7,106 nucleotides of DNA, taken from Gammaproteobacteria bacterium (GTDB lineage: Bacteria > Pseudomonadota > Gammaproteobacteria > Pseudomonadales > Azotimanducaceae). The position numbers and the translations under genes were made by a program. The notes beneath the pieces were generated by a model. That model worked only from the letters and a program-made list of their open reading frames with translations, had not been told where the DNA came from and made no database searches. Positions 1 through 5,883 of the stretch are shown here, piece by piece (position 1 is the first letter of the stretch; the number at the start of each line of letters is the position of its first letter). The stretch spans positions 13,012-20,117 of the forward strand of contig PASO01000009.1 of assembly GCA_002712135.1 (NCBI GenBank), given 5' to 3'.

Positions 1-816
1 CGAGTTCCCTGTACCGGGAACGCCTTACCATCTTCGGGCTTATATGCTCCCCTGACACAACCAGGACCAATGGCAAGATATGTTGACGATCTAAGTTTCA
101 TTCTCGATATCATCCAGGGACCTGACAACATAGACCCGCATTGCGTGCCCGGCACCACCTACGAATGGGAGGATGTAAAAGACGCACGGATTGCATACCA
201 CCTAGATAACGGAATCTGCACTCCGACCAATGCGATCGCATCGACACTCGCTGAGACCATTGATTTCATGAAGAGCGAGGGCTTTAGTCTATCTGAAGCC
301 CGACCAACCGGATTGGAAATGGCTGGCTTCATTTTCCCAAGAGTAATTGCTGCGGACAGCGACATGTTATTAGCACTACTTGAGGATTGTCGGACGGAAA
401 CCATCTCACCGAATCTAAAGTCCAGCATCGCTCAGCCAAAGCAGAAACTTAGCGCCACAGATATCGCACAGACAATTAATCTTTGGCACAATTATCAGAG
501 TTCAATGCTGGGATTCTTTGATGACTTTGACTTATTAATATGCCCTGTTAACGCTCGCACGGCGCTCAAACACAATGAGTACCAAGATCTCAACGCCTAC
601 AGTTACACCAGCGCCTATAATCTTACGGGCTGGCCCGGAGCCGTTGTCAGAGCGGGACAGGATGAACATAACCTACCGATTGGAGTACAGATAGTAGCGG
701 CACCATTTCGCGAAGATCGCTGTCTGGCAATGGCAAAATGGCTGGAAACTAATCTCCCTTCGTTCGCGCCACCCACTATTTATGGGAGTCGAAATAAGCT
801 ATTGATGAAAACGTAA
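1..816 (+). CDS. Amidase-signature family enzyme, C-terminal part (5' truncated by window edge)
   Basis: The reading frame is open from base 1 and ends at TAA 814-816, giving about 271 residues of a protein that begins outside the window. The first visible residues (RVP, then PLTQPGPMAR) match the conserved stretch that follows the catalytic serine region in amidase-signature enzymes, so the ATG at 70 is an internal methionine and not the start. The C-terminal part shows the family pattern YNLTGWPGAVV, then LPIGVQIVA and a final DRCLAMAKWLE helix. Family members hydrolyse amide bonds with a Ser-cisSer-Lys triad. Those residues and the N-terminal half lie off the window, so substrate and specificity cannot be judged. 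GatA of the Glu-tRNA amidotransferase is a relative, but nothing here singles it out and no gatB or gatC is adjacent. The next gene is in the same direction after about 110 bp. Confidence 0.92.
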   Translation, partial: RVPCTGNALPSSGLYAPLTQPGPMARYVDDLSFILDIIQGPDNIDPHCVPGTTYEWEDVKDARIAYHLDNGICTPTNAIASTLAETIDFMKSEGFSLSEARPTGLEMAGFIFPRVIAADSDMLLALLEDCRTETISPNLKSSIAQPKQKLSATDIAQTINLWHNYQSSMLGFFDDFDLLICPVNARTALKHNEYQDLNAYSYTSAYNLTGWPGAVVRAGQDEHNLPIGVQIVAAPFREDRCLAMAKWLETNLPSFAPPTIYGSRNKLLMKT

Positions 817-845
817 GCCCTTTGTCAGAGATTGTGGTCAACGCA

Positions 846-875
846 TAGACATAACCACTTTGCTAACAGTATGCT
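846..875 (+). promoter_or_regulatory. Candidate sigma70 promoter for the tolC-like gene
   Basis: TAGACA (846-851, five of six matches to TTGACA) and TATGCT (870-875, four of six to TATAAT) are separated by 18 bases in the amidase-tolC gap. A start of transcription near 882 would leave a leader of about 45 bases before the ATG at 927, but only about 15 before the ATG at 897. This fits the downstream start better. It is inferred from consensus matching alone. Confidence 0.35.
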
Positions 876-916
876 ACACCGCCACCGTCGAGCATCATGA
901 CAGATGATGGGCTACT

Positions 917-921
917 AGGAA
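917..921 (+). promoter_or_regulatory. Ribosome binding site deciding the tolC start
   Basis: AGGAA lies five bases before the ATG at 927. The in-frame ATG at 897 has only a weak GAG upstream. The ATG at 927 also puts a classical signal peptide at the very N terminus. Confidence 0.6.
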
Positions 922-926
922 TTACT

Positions 927-2270
927 ATGACACAGCTACGTCTTCTTGCACTAATTGGGATATTCGTCGCAAATGAATCGCTTGCGGCATCACTTCAGGA
1001 TATCTATGAACTAGCCATCACCAACGACCCTGAATTGGCTGCAGCCGAGGCGACCTTCAAATCCCAGAGCGAAATCACAATTCAAAGACGGGCTGGACTA
1101 TTGCCAAATATCCAGATCAGCGGCAATTCAAACGTCGGCGAACGTTGGATTCTAAATACCGGCTTTCCATCAGAAGCATCCGGTTCTCATGGATGGAATG
1201 CCTCATTATCCCAGCCGCTTTTCCGCGTTGATACATGGTATCGATTCCGTCAGGGCAAAGACATCAAAGCCCAGGCGAGTGCTAGTTTCGCTGCTGCGCA
1301 ACAGGCACTTATCGTAAGAGTCACCGAAAGCTATTTGAATATACTCGAAGCACAGGCTCTACTCACCTCGGCTCGATCAGATAGAGACGCCTCCCAACGG
1401 CAGCTAGAGCAAGTACAACAGCGCTTCGACGTCGGGTTAGTCGCAATTACGGATGTCCTTGAGGCGCAAGCAGCCTACGATGACGCCATAGTAACGGTTA
1501 TCGAGCAGGAAGGTGCGCAAAATACGAGTTTCGAGGCACTACTGCGGTTAACAGGAAATCCGATTTCGGAGATCTCTGGTATTGTCGATAAAATGCCGAT
1601 CAATCCCCCGGAACCAAACAATGTAGACGCTTGGATCGAGAAGGCGCTAGTCAACAATTACGCACTTATTGCCGCCCGAGAAGGACTTAAAGCGTCGCAG
1701 AAGGAGGTTAAGATAGCCAGAGCAGGTCACTATCCGACGATCAACGCGACTGCGGGATGGTCACACAATGTATCAAAAGGAAGAAGCTTTCTCGGTACTA
1801 AAACTGACAATCGTTCCTATGGTGTAAGCATCAACATTCCGGTTTACCAGGGTGGTCAGGTCCGATCAGTTATACGGCAGGCTCAATACAGCCTTGATGC
1901 AGAACAACAAAACTTCGACTTTCAACAAAGGACTGTCGTGGAGAATACGCGTAATTTATTTACCGCAATCAACACAGACGTCGCGCGAGTTAGGGCAAGG
2001 CGACGCAGCATTGAATCTAGCCAAAGTGCGTTGGATGCCACGAGAACGGGATACGAAGTAGGAACGCGAAACATCGTCGAAGTACTGCAGGCTCAGCGGC
2101 AGCTGTACTTGGCCCAGTTTCAATACGCCAGCGCCCGTTATCAGTATGTGCGCAACAATCTACGTCTAAAAGAAATAGTAGGCTCTCTCTCTCCAGACGA
2201 TGTCTACGCGCTCAGCAAGTATATTGCGCCCAAAGCGACTGTGAAAAGGTTTACCCAATCGCTCCTATGA
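927..2270 (+). CDS. tolC: TolC-family outer membrane efflux/secretion channel protein
   Basis: This is a trimeric outer-membrane and periplasmic channel subunit that works with inner-membrane ABC, RND or MFS pumps in type I secretion or drug efflux. From ATG 927 it is 447 residues, normal for the family. Residues 1-20 form a signal peptide (one Arg, a hydrophobic core, then ESLA before ASLQD). There is no lipobox cysteine, so it is TolC-like and not an OprM-type lipoprotein. Two outer-membrane efflux repeats are visible: the first carries FDVGLVAITDVLEAQ and the second the matching YEVGTRNIVEVLQAQ, each at the end of long helical segments. The C terminus (GSLSPDDVYALSKYI) is the usual TolC ending. 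No pump or adaptor gene is in the window, so its partner is unknown. An in-frame ATG at 897 would add ten residues before the signal peptide and is less likely. Confidence 0.93.
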   Translation: MTQLRLLALIGIFVANESLAASLQDIYELAITNDPELAAAEATFKSQSEITIQRRAGLLPNIQISGNSNVGERWILNTGFPSEASGSHGWNASLSQPLFRVDTWYRFRQGKDIKAQASASFAAAQQALIVRVTESYLNILEAQALLTSARSDRDASQRQLEQVQQRFDVGLVAITDVLEAQAAYDDAIVTVIEQEGAQNTSFEALLRLTGNPISEISGIVDKMPINPPEPNNVDAWIEKALVNNYALIAAREGLKASQKEVKIARAGHYPTINATAGWSHNVSKGRSFLGTKTDNRSYGVSINIPVYQGGQVRSVIRQAQYSLDAEQQNFDFQQRTVVENTRNLFTAINTDVARVRARRRSIESSQSALDATRTGYEVGTRNIVEVLQAQRQLYLAQFQYASARYQYVRNNLRLKEIVGSLSPDDVYALSKYIAPKATVKRFTQSLL

Positions 2271-2278
2271 ACAAACTT

Positions 2279-2305
2279 GAACTGATTTGTATTTGAATGA
2301 TCTAA
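2279..2305 (+). promoter_or_regulatory. Candidate sigmaE (envelope stress) promoter for the HtrA protease gene
   Basis: GAACTG (2279-2284), a 16-base spacer and TCTAA (2301-2305) closely follow the enterobacterial sigmaE pattern GAACTT-N16-TCTGA/TCTAA known from the degP, rpoH P3 and rpoE promoters. Transcription would begin near 2312 and give a leader of roughly 33 bases to the ATG at 2345. The element starts nine bases after the tolC stop. HtrA proteases are classical sigmaE targets, which makes the match more meaningful, but short motifs occur by chance. Confidence 0.42.
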
Positions 2306-2333
2306 GTAACATTATCAGCTAATAGAAGATCTC

Positions 2334-2337
2334 AGGG
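2334..2337 (+). promoter_or_regulatory. Ribosome binding site of the HtrA protease gene
   Basis: AGGG lies seven bases before the ATG at 2345. A TTG at 2339 is in frame two codons upstream, but it would sit one base from this site, so the ATG is chosen. Confidence 0.55.
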
Positions 2338-2344
2338 CTTGATC

Positions 2345-3427
2345 ATGTTGAAGTGGGTACTTGTAATAACACTAGCGATTTCTGTTAGCTGCGTAGTGCT
2401 CATCACTACAGGTAATGGGGACGACCCCCCCCCAGCATCCAACATCATGCTGACCGGTGATGAAAACAACAACATCAAAATCTTCAGCGACGTCAGCCCT
2501 TCCGTTGTTTATGTCACCAATACCCAAGTCGTCAGGCGACGATTTTCCTTCAATGCTATGGAAGTACCCAGTGGTTCTGGAACAGGTTTCGTTTGGGACG
2601 ATAGTGGATTGATCGTCACCAACTACCACGTCATTCACCGAGCGCACAAAGTATTAATCACATTACACAATGGTGAAACCTATGAAGCGGAAGTCGTCGG
2701 TCTTGCACCGGATAAAGATATTGCGCTTCTGCGAATAGATGCATCCAGCGAGGATTTGAAACCCATACCCCTGGGAAACTCTTCTGAACTTGCCGTCGGC
2801 AGGAAAGTCCTGGCTATCGGAAATCCTTTTGAACTGGACACTACGTTGACGGTAGGTGTTGTGAGTGCCCTTGGGCGTGAAATCAAGTCACTGGACAATC
2901 GGACAATCAAAAATGTGATTCAAACGGATGCTGCTATCAATCCTGGTAATTCAGGCGGACCACTACTTAATTCCATGGGTCAGCTAATTGGCGTAAACAC
3001 GTCGATCATAAGCCCCAGTGGCGCCAACGCCGGTATTGGTTTCGCTATTCCCGTGAACACGATAAAGCTGATCGTTCCCCAGCTGCTGGATTATGGACGA
3101 CCTTACAGGCCTATCCTAGGGATCGAGGTGCTATCGGAATACTGGAAGCGTCGTTTAGGCATAAACGTTAAAGGCGTAGCGATCAGCGAGGTTCAACAAG
3201 GTCTACCAGCAGACCGCGTCGGCATGATTGGGCTACAGGAAGATGGAAGGCGTAACATTTATTTGGGTGACATCATCATCGCGATCGACGACGAACCGGT
3301 GATCAATGAAGATACTTTGCTGTCCCTACTAGAGAATTATCAACCTGGGGACGAGGTCAAGGTAACCACCATTAGAGACGAGGAGATCGAAAACTATAGG
3401 CTGAAACTGGCTGAACCTCCAAACTAG
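2345..3427 (+). CDS. Membrane-anchored S1C/HtrA serine protease with one PDZ domain
   Basis: This is a periplasmic quality-control protease of the HtrA/Deg family that degrades or processes misfolded envelope proteins. From ATG 2345 it has 360 residues. Residues 1-22 are a hydrophobic segment without a clear cleavage site, which suggests an N-terminal membrane anchor as in DegS. The trypsin-like domain (about 45-245) carries an intact triad: His95 in TNYHVI, Asp125 in PDKDIALL, and Ser203 in NPGNSGGPLL. A single PDZ domain covers about 254-358, starting at RPILGIEV and including LGDIIIAIDDEPV. The sequence resembles the Deg1-type bacterial/chloroplast branch (EVPSGSGTGFVWD, TDAAINPGNSGGPLL) more than E. 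coli DegP, which has two PDZ domains. Relatives are sometimes mislabelled 2-alkenal reductase. A run of nine C follows the anchor. DegS, DegQ or a MucD-like role cannot be told apart from sequence. Confidence 0.95.
   Translation: MLKWVLVITLAISVSCVVLITTGNGDDPPPASNIMLTGDENNNIKIFSDVSPSVVYVTNTQVVRRRFSFNAMEVPSGSGTGFVWDDSGLIVTNYHVIHRAHKVLITLHNGETYEAEVVGLAPDKDIALLRIDASSEDLKPIPLGNSSELAVGRKVLAIGNPFELDTTLTVGVVSALGREIKSLDNRTIKNVIQTDAAINPGNSGGPLLNSMGQLIGVNTSIISPSGANAGIGFAIPVNTIKLIVPQLLDYGRPYRPILGIEVLSEYWKRRLGINVKGVAISEVQQGLPADRVGMIGLQEDGRRNIYLGDIIIAIDDEPVINEDTLLSLLENYQPGDEVKVTTIRDEEIENYRLKLAEPPN
2425..2433 (+). repeat. Homopolymer tract of nine C inside the protease gene
   Basis: Nine consecutive C encode Asp-Pro-Pro-Pro just after the membrane anchor, before the protease domain. 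Losing one C brings TGA 2451-2453 into frame. Gaining one brings TGA 2458-2460 into frame. Either change would remove the whole catalytic domain. The tract could be a slippage (phase-variation) site, or its length could be a sequencing uncertainty. Confidence 0.85.
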
Positions 3428-3439
3428 TTTCTGTCCGCA

Positions 3440-3454
3440 TAACCCTGATGGTTA
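3440..3454 (+). terminator. Weak hairpin 12 bases after the protease stop
   Basis: TAACC (3440-3444) pairs with GGTTA (3450-3454) around a five-base loop. There is no T tract after it, so it is a poor intrinsic terminator and may only protect the 3' end of the transcript. It is the only hairpin close to this gene's end. Confidence 0.25.
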
Positions 3455-3580
3455 CAACTCTTCGATGTCCTAGCGAATAAGTTCACCACCAACCTATAAC
3501 AGAATCTCCTAGATATTGGCCTGAAGCTGCTGCGATAGACTGCAGTTAGCAGAGAGCAACACCATAATCCAAACCGATCT

Positions 3581-3613
3581 GTAATGGACATCCTGATAAT
3601 CTAACTCCATTAC
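3581..3613. repeat. Perfect 8-bp inverted repeat in the intergenic region
   Basis: GTAATGGA (3581-3588) and TCCATTAC (3606-3613) are exact reverse complements separated by 17 bases. The spacing would suit either an RNA hairpin or a dyad bound by a dimeric regulator. No flanking promoter elements are clear enough to choose between the two. Confidence 0.5.
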
Positions 3614-3909
3614 TGCAACGGAAGTCATCAAAGTTATTCGCAATCTGGTTACCTCTATTTTAATGTCCAGATTCGCCCATTTCTGCGCCGCTACACGTCC
3701 GAAAAGTCCGCAAACGAGGCATCAATCAATCCAATAAGATCGCGTCAAGATTGTCTAGGGCATGGGGAATACTGATTGAAAAAGACTCTCGCCGACTTCA
3801 CCATACCAAAAAAAAGTAGCACACCATCAAGGATTACGCGCAGAATGTGATGTGCATTCACAACAAGAGAAAACTACTCGGGGTCTCGCGTAACCATCGT
3901 AGACGACGT

Positions 3910-3942
3910 AATAACCAATACCGCCCCCGTTCGGGGGTTATT
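3910..3942 (+). terminator. GC-rich hairpin with T-rich tail upstream of nudC (terminator or attenuator-like)
   Basis: CCCCC (3924-3928) pairs with GGGGG (3933-3937) around the loop GTTC, and TTATTT follows (3938-3943), the shape of an intrinsic terminator. AATAACC (3910-3916) is also the exact complement of GGTTATT (3936-3942), so an outer stem can form that competes for two of the G bases and the T-rich tail. It lies about 120 bases before the nudC ATG in the same direction. It could end an upstream transcript, including a possible small RNA, or act in the nudC leader. Confidence 0.42.
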
Positions 3943-4045
3943 TCGATGACTGGCGAGTTCTGGGGCTTCATCCGTCGGCATCGTTTGTCTGGCTCGGACC
4001 CCATCACGTCACTAACCAGCTATGTTAAAGTCTCGCTTCATTCGC

Positions 4046-4050
4046 AAGGA
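4046..4050 (+). promoter_or_regulatory. Ribosome binding site deciding the nudC start
   Basis: AAGGA lies ten bases before the ATG at 4061, a little far but usable. The in-frame ATG at 4022 has no purine-rich site upstream, so 4061 is preferred. Confidence 0.45.
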
Positions 4051-4060
4051 TTCAACAGTT

Positions 4061-4903
4061 ATGAAGTGGGAATTAGTCGACCTGGACGCCAACTTTATTT
4101 CCGGTGTTGTTCCTCCGAAAGGCGCAAAAGATAGTTTTCATATTGTGATCTCAGATGACGAGGTCCTGACCATCGATGACGTTCACCCATGGAGACCACT
4201 CAACCAGGATGAGTGGCGCTGGCTCGGCGTCGAATCAATAGCAGACCATTACCTGGGTCACATTCATGGCATCCCTATTTACGCGAATGAGATAGACCCC
4301 GACGCGAACAATCCGGTGGGATACGAATTCGATACGCTATGGGCTTTTCTGAACCAGGTCGAGCAGCCCGTTTTCTACCTAGTAGGTCGAGCCAAGCAGA
4401 TAGTAGAGTGGCACCGCAATCATCATTTTTGTGGACAATGCGGCAACGTGACAGAAAGCTCCAATTTTGACCGATCGCGCAAATGTCCTTCCTGTAAACA
4501 GATGTTCTACCCACGCCTTTCACCATCAATTATTGTACTGATAAATAAGGGTGAAGATATCCTGCTGGCCAAAAACGCAAACAGCCGAACCAATTTCTAC
4601 AGCACCCTCGCTGGATTTGTTGAGCCCGGAGAATCTATCGAGGAAACGGTACATCGAGAAGTCATGGAAGAAGTTGGTATCCGTGTTAAGAATCTTAAAT
4701 ATTTCACCAGTCAGTCATGGCCTTTCCCCAATTCTCTTATGCTTGGCTTCCATGCCGAGTACGAAAGCGGCGATATCGTACTGCAACCTGACGAGATTGC
4801 TGATGCCCAATGGTTTCACTACACAGATCTACCTCACAGACCTACCATGGTCGCCATATCGGGCTGGTTGATTAATGACTTTATCCGCAGGGTTTCACAG
4901 TAA
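4061..4903 (+). CDS. nudC: NADH pyrophosphatase / NAD-cap RNA decapping Nudix hydrolase NudC
   Basis: NudC hydrolyses NADH and NAD+ to NMN(H) and AMP, and in E. coli also removes NAD caps from RNA 5' ends. From ATG 4061 it has 280 residues, somewhat longer than the E. coli protein. The order is a divergent N-terminal domain (1-115), a zinc ribbon with Cys124 and Cys127 (FCGQCG) and Cys142 and Cys145 (KCPSCK), and the Nudix domain. The Nudix box is complete: Gly185, Glu191, then REVMEEVGI at 199-207. The NudC signature that normally reads SQPWPFPxS appears as SQSWPFPNS (217-225), with Ser in place of the first Pro. This motif separates NudC from other Nudix enzymes. The gene is followed after five bases by srkA, so the two probably form one transcript. 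An alternative ATG at 4022 would add 13 residues. Confidence 0.93.
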   Translation: MKWELVDLDANFISGVVPPKGAKDSFHIVISDDEVLTIDDVHPWRPLNQDEWRWLGVESIADHYLGHIHGIPIYANEIDPDANNPVGYEFDTLWAFLNQVEQPVFYLVGRAKQIVEWHRNHHFCGQCGNVTESSNFDRSRKCPSCKQMFYPRLSPSIIVLINKGEDILLAKNANSRTNFYSTLAGFVEPGESIEETVHREVMEEVGIRVKNLKYFTSQSWPFPNSLMLGFHAEYESGDIVLQPDEIADAQWFHYTDLPHRPTMVAISGWLINDFIRRVSQ

Positions 4904-4915
4904 CCCCTGTGAACC
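4889..4915 (+). promoter_or_regulatory. Hairpin spanning the nudC stop and the srkA GTG start
   Basis: GGTTTCACAG (4891-4900) pairs with CTGTGAACC (4907-4915), giving nine base pairs with one bulged T (4893) and a six-base loop. The nudC TAA (4901-4903) is in the loop, and the srkA GTG (4909-4911) is inside the right arm. The only SD-like bases nearby, AGGG (4889-4892), overlap the base of the left arm and lie 16 bases from the GTG. A ribosome finishing nudC would open the stem, so this looks like a translational coupling element. The role is inferred. Confidence 0.5.
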
Positions 4916-5883
4916 ATCCCTACGCCACCCTCACCCCTGACGTCGTTATGGATGCCGTCGAAAGCACCGGTTACAAATGCGATGCGCGCATACTAGAACT
5001 TAACAGCTACGAAAACCGCGTATACCAGGTAGGTATCGAGGACCAGGAACCTATCATCGTAAAGTTTTATCGCCATGATCGCTGGAGCGATGAGCAGATT
5101 ATCGAAGAACACGTTTTTACGCAGGAACTACTGGACAACGAAATTACTTCCGTTCCTCCACTTCTTATTGATGACAAAACCCTGATCATCCACGATGGTT
5201 TTCGTTTTTCTCTCTACGAACGACGTGGTGGCAGAGCACCTGAGCTGGACGATCCTCAAAGCCTCGAGGTTCTGGGCAGATACATCGGCAGAATTCATAG
5301 GGTGGGCAGCAGTCGTCTTTTCGAGCGTCGGCCCACTATTACGGCAGATGAGTATGGTTATGCGGCACGAGATTATCTGCTCGCCAATGATTTTATCCCT
5401 GAGGACATTAGAGACGCTTACGAATCGGTCGCGACTGGATTGCTGAACGACATGCACAATATTTTAAATGAGTCCTTCGAGAAGATTCGGCTGCACGGCG
5501 ACTGCCATATGGGCAACGTCCTATGGCGAGATGCAACGCCACATTTCGTGGATTTCGACGATTCAAGAAACGGTCCAGCTATTCAGGATCTATGGATGAT
5601 GCTCTCCGGAGAAGGGGGAGCACAGAGCGAACAAATGAGGCACATTCTGATCGGGTATCGGGATTTTGCAGAGTTCAATTTCAGTCAGTTACGCCTGATT
5701 GAACCCTTACGCACCCTGCGCATGATGTATCACTCAGCTTGGATTGCAAGGCGCTGGGACGATCCGGCTTTCCCACGGGCATTTCCGTTTTTCAACACAG
5801 CGCGATACTGGTCGGAGCATGTTCTTGAGCTACGTGAACAATGGGCGAAACTTTCGGAACCAGTATTGCAGGTTTATATCTGA
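4909..5883 (+). CDS. srkA: Stress response kinase SrkA (YihE/RdoA), Ser/Thr protein kinase
   Basis: SrkA is a cytoplasmic protein kinase with an aminoglycoside-phosphotransferase-like fold that protects E. coli against stress-induced death. The 324 residues match the family in length and order. The N-terminal lobe has LNSYENRVYQ (31-40) and the ATP-site Lys52 in VKFYR. The catalytic loop LHGDCHMGNVLW has Asp198 and Asn203. The metal-binding VDFDDSRNGP follows with Asp215, then QDLWMML, and the C-terminal RRWDDPAFPRAFPF. All key residues are present. The start is GTG 4909, because residues 6-20 (ATLTPDVVMDAVEST) still align with the E. coli N terminus, so the ATG at 4948 is internal. No good ribosome site precedes the GTG. 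Translation probably depends on nudC, whose stop is five bases upstream. In E. coli srkA is next to dsbA; here that place is not taken by dsbA. The gene ends ten bases inside the opposing acyltransferase gene. Confidence 0.95.
   Translation: MNHPYATLTPDVVMDAVESTGYKCDARILELNSYENRVYQVGIEDQEPIIVKFYRHDRWSDEQIIEEHVFTQELLDNEITSVPPLLIDDKTLIIHDGFRFSLYERRGGRAPELDDPQSLEVLGRYIGRIHRVGSSRLFERRPTITADEYGYAARDYLLANDFIPEDIRDAYESVATGLLNDMHNILNESFEKIRLHGDCHMGNVLWRDATPHFVDFDDSRNGPAIQDLWMMLSGEGGAQSEQMRHILIGYRDFAEFNFSQLRLIEPLRTLRMMYHSAWIARRWDDPAFPRAFPFFNTARYWSEHVLELREQWAKLSEPVLQVYI

Larger units (their letters stand above)
3428..4060. other. Long intergenic region between the protease gene and nudC
   Basis: About 630 bp contains no reading frame that I consider real on either strand. 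The frame of nudC is closed upstream by TAA 4013-4015. The region holds a short hairpin just after the protease stop (3440-3454), an 8-bp perfect inverted repeat (3581-3613), a run of eight A (3808-3815) and a GC-rich hairpin followed by a T-rich stretch (3910-3942). No tRNA-like T-arm or recognisable gene remnant was found. No convincing sigma70 promoter for nudC was found either. It may hold a small RNA or a long nudC leader; I cannot decide. Confidence 0.6.

Noticed and set aside
70..72. ATG at 70 as the start of a short amidase
   Set aside because: The conserved amidase motif GPMAR contains this Met, and the frame is open with matching family sequence back to base 1.
2339..2344. TTG start two codons before the protease ATG
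   Set aside because: The AGGG site would be only one base from it, whereas the ATG at 2345 is at the ideal distance.
2357..2410. Lipoprotein signal (Cys in SVSC) in the protease N terminus
   Set aside because: The residues before the Cys do not fit the lipobox well, and the hydrophobic stretch continues past it, which favours a membrane anchor.
3776..3804. TTGAAA as a -35 box for a nudC promoter
   Set aside because: It is a five-of-six match, but the hexamer at 17-base spacing (CACCAT) is a poor -10 box and other spacings are no better.
3808..3815. Run of eight A as a minus-strand terminator T tract
   Set aside because: No stem precedes it on the minus strand, and there is no minus-strand gene nearby to terminate.
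3847..4134. Open plus-strand frame of 95 codons upstream of and overlapping nudC
   Set aside because: It lacks a ribosome site at normal distance, has a very Arg-rich composition, runs through the GC-rich hairpin, and overlaps the well-supported nudC gene in another frame. It resembles no protein I know.
5128..5457. Minus-strand open frame within srkA, with similar shadow frames in the other genes
   Set aside because: They lie wholly within genes with clear family motifs and show no protein-like features of their own.
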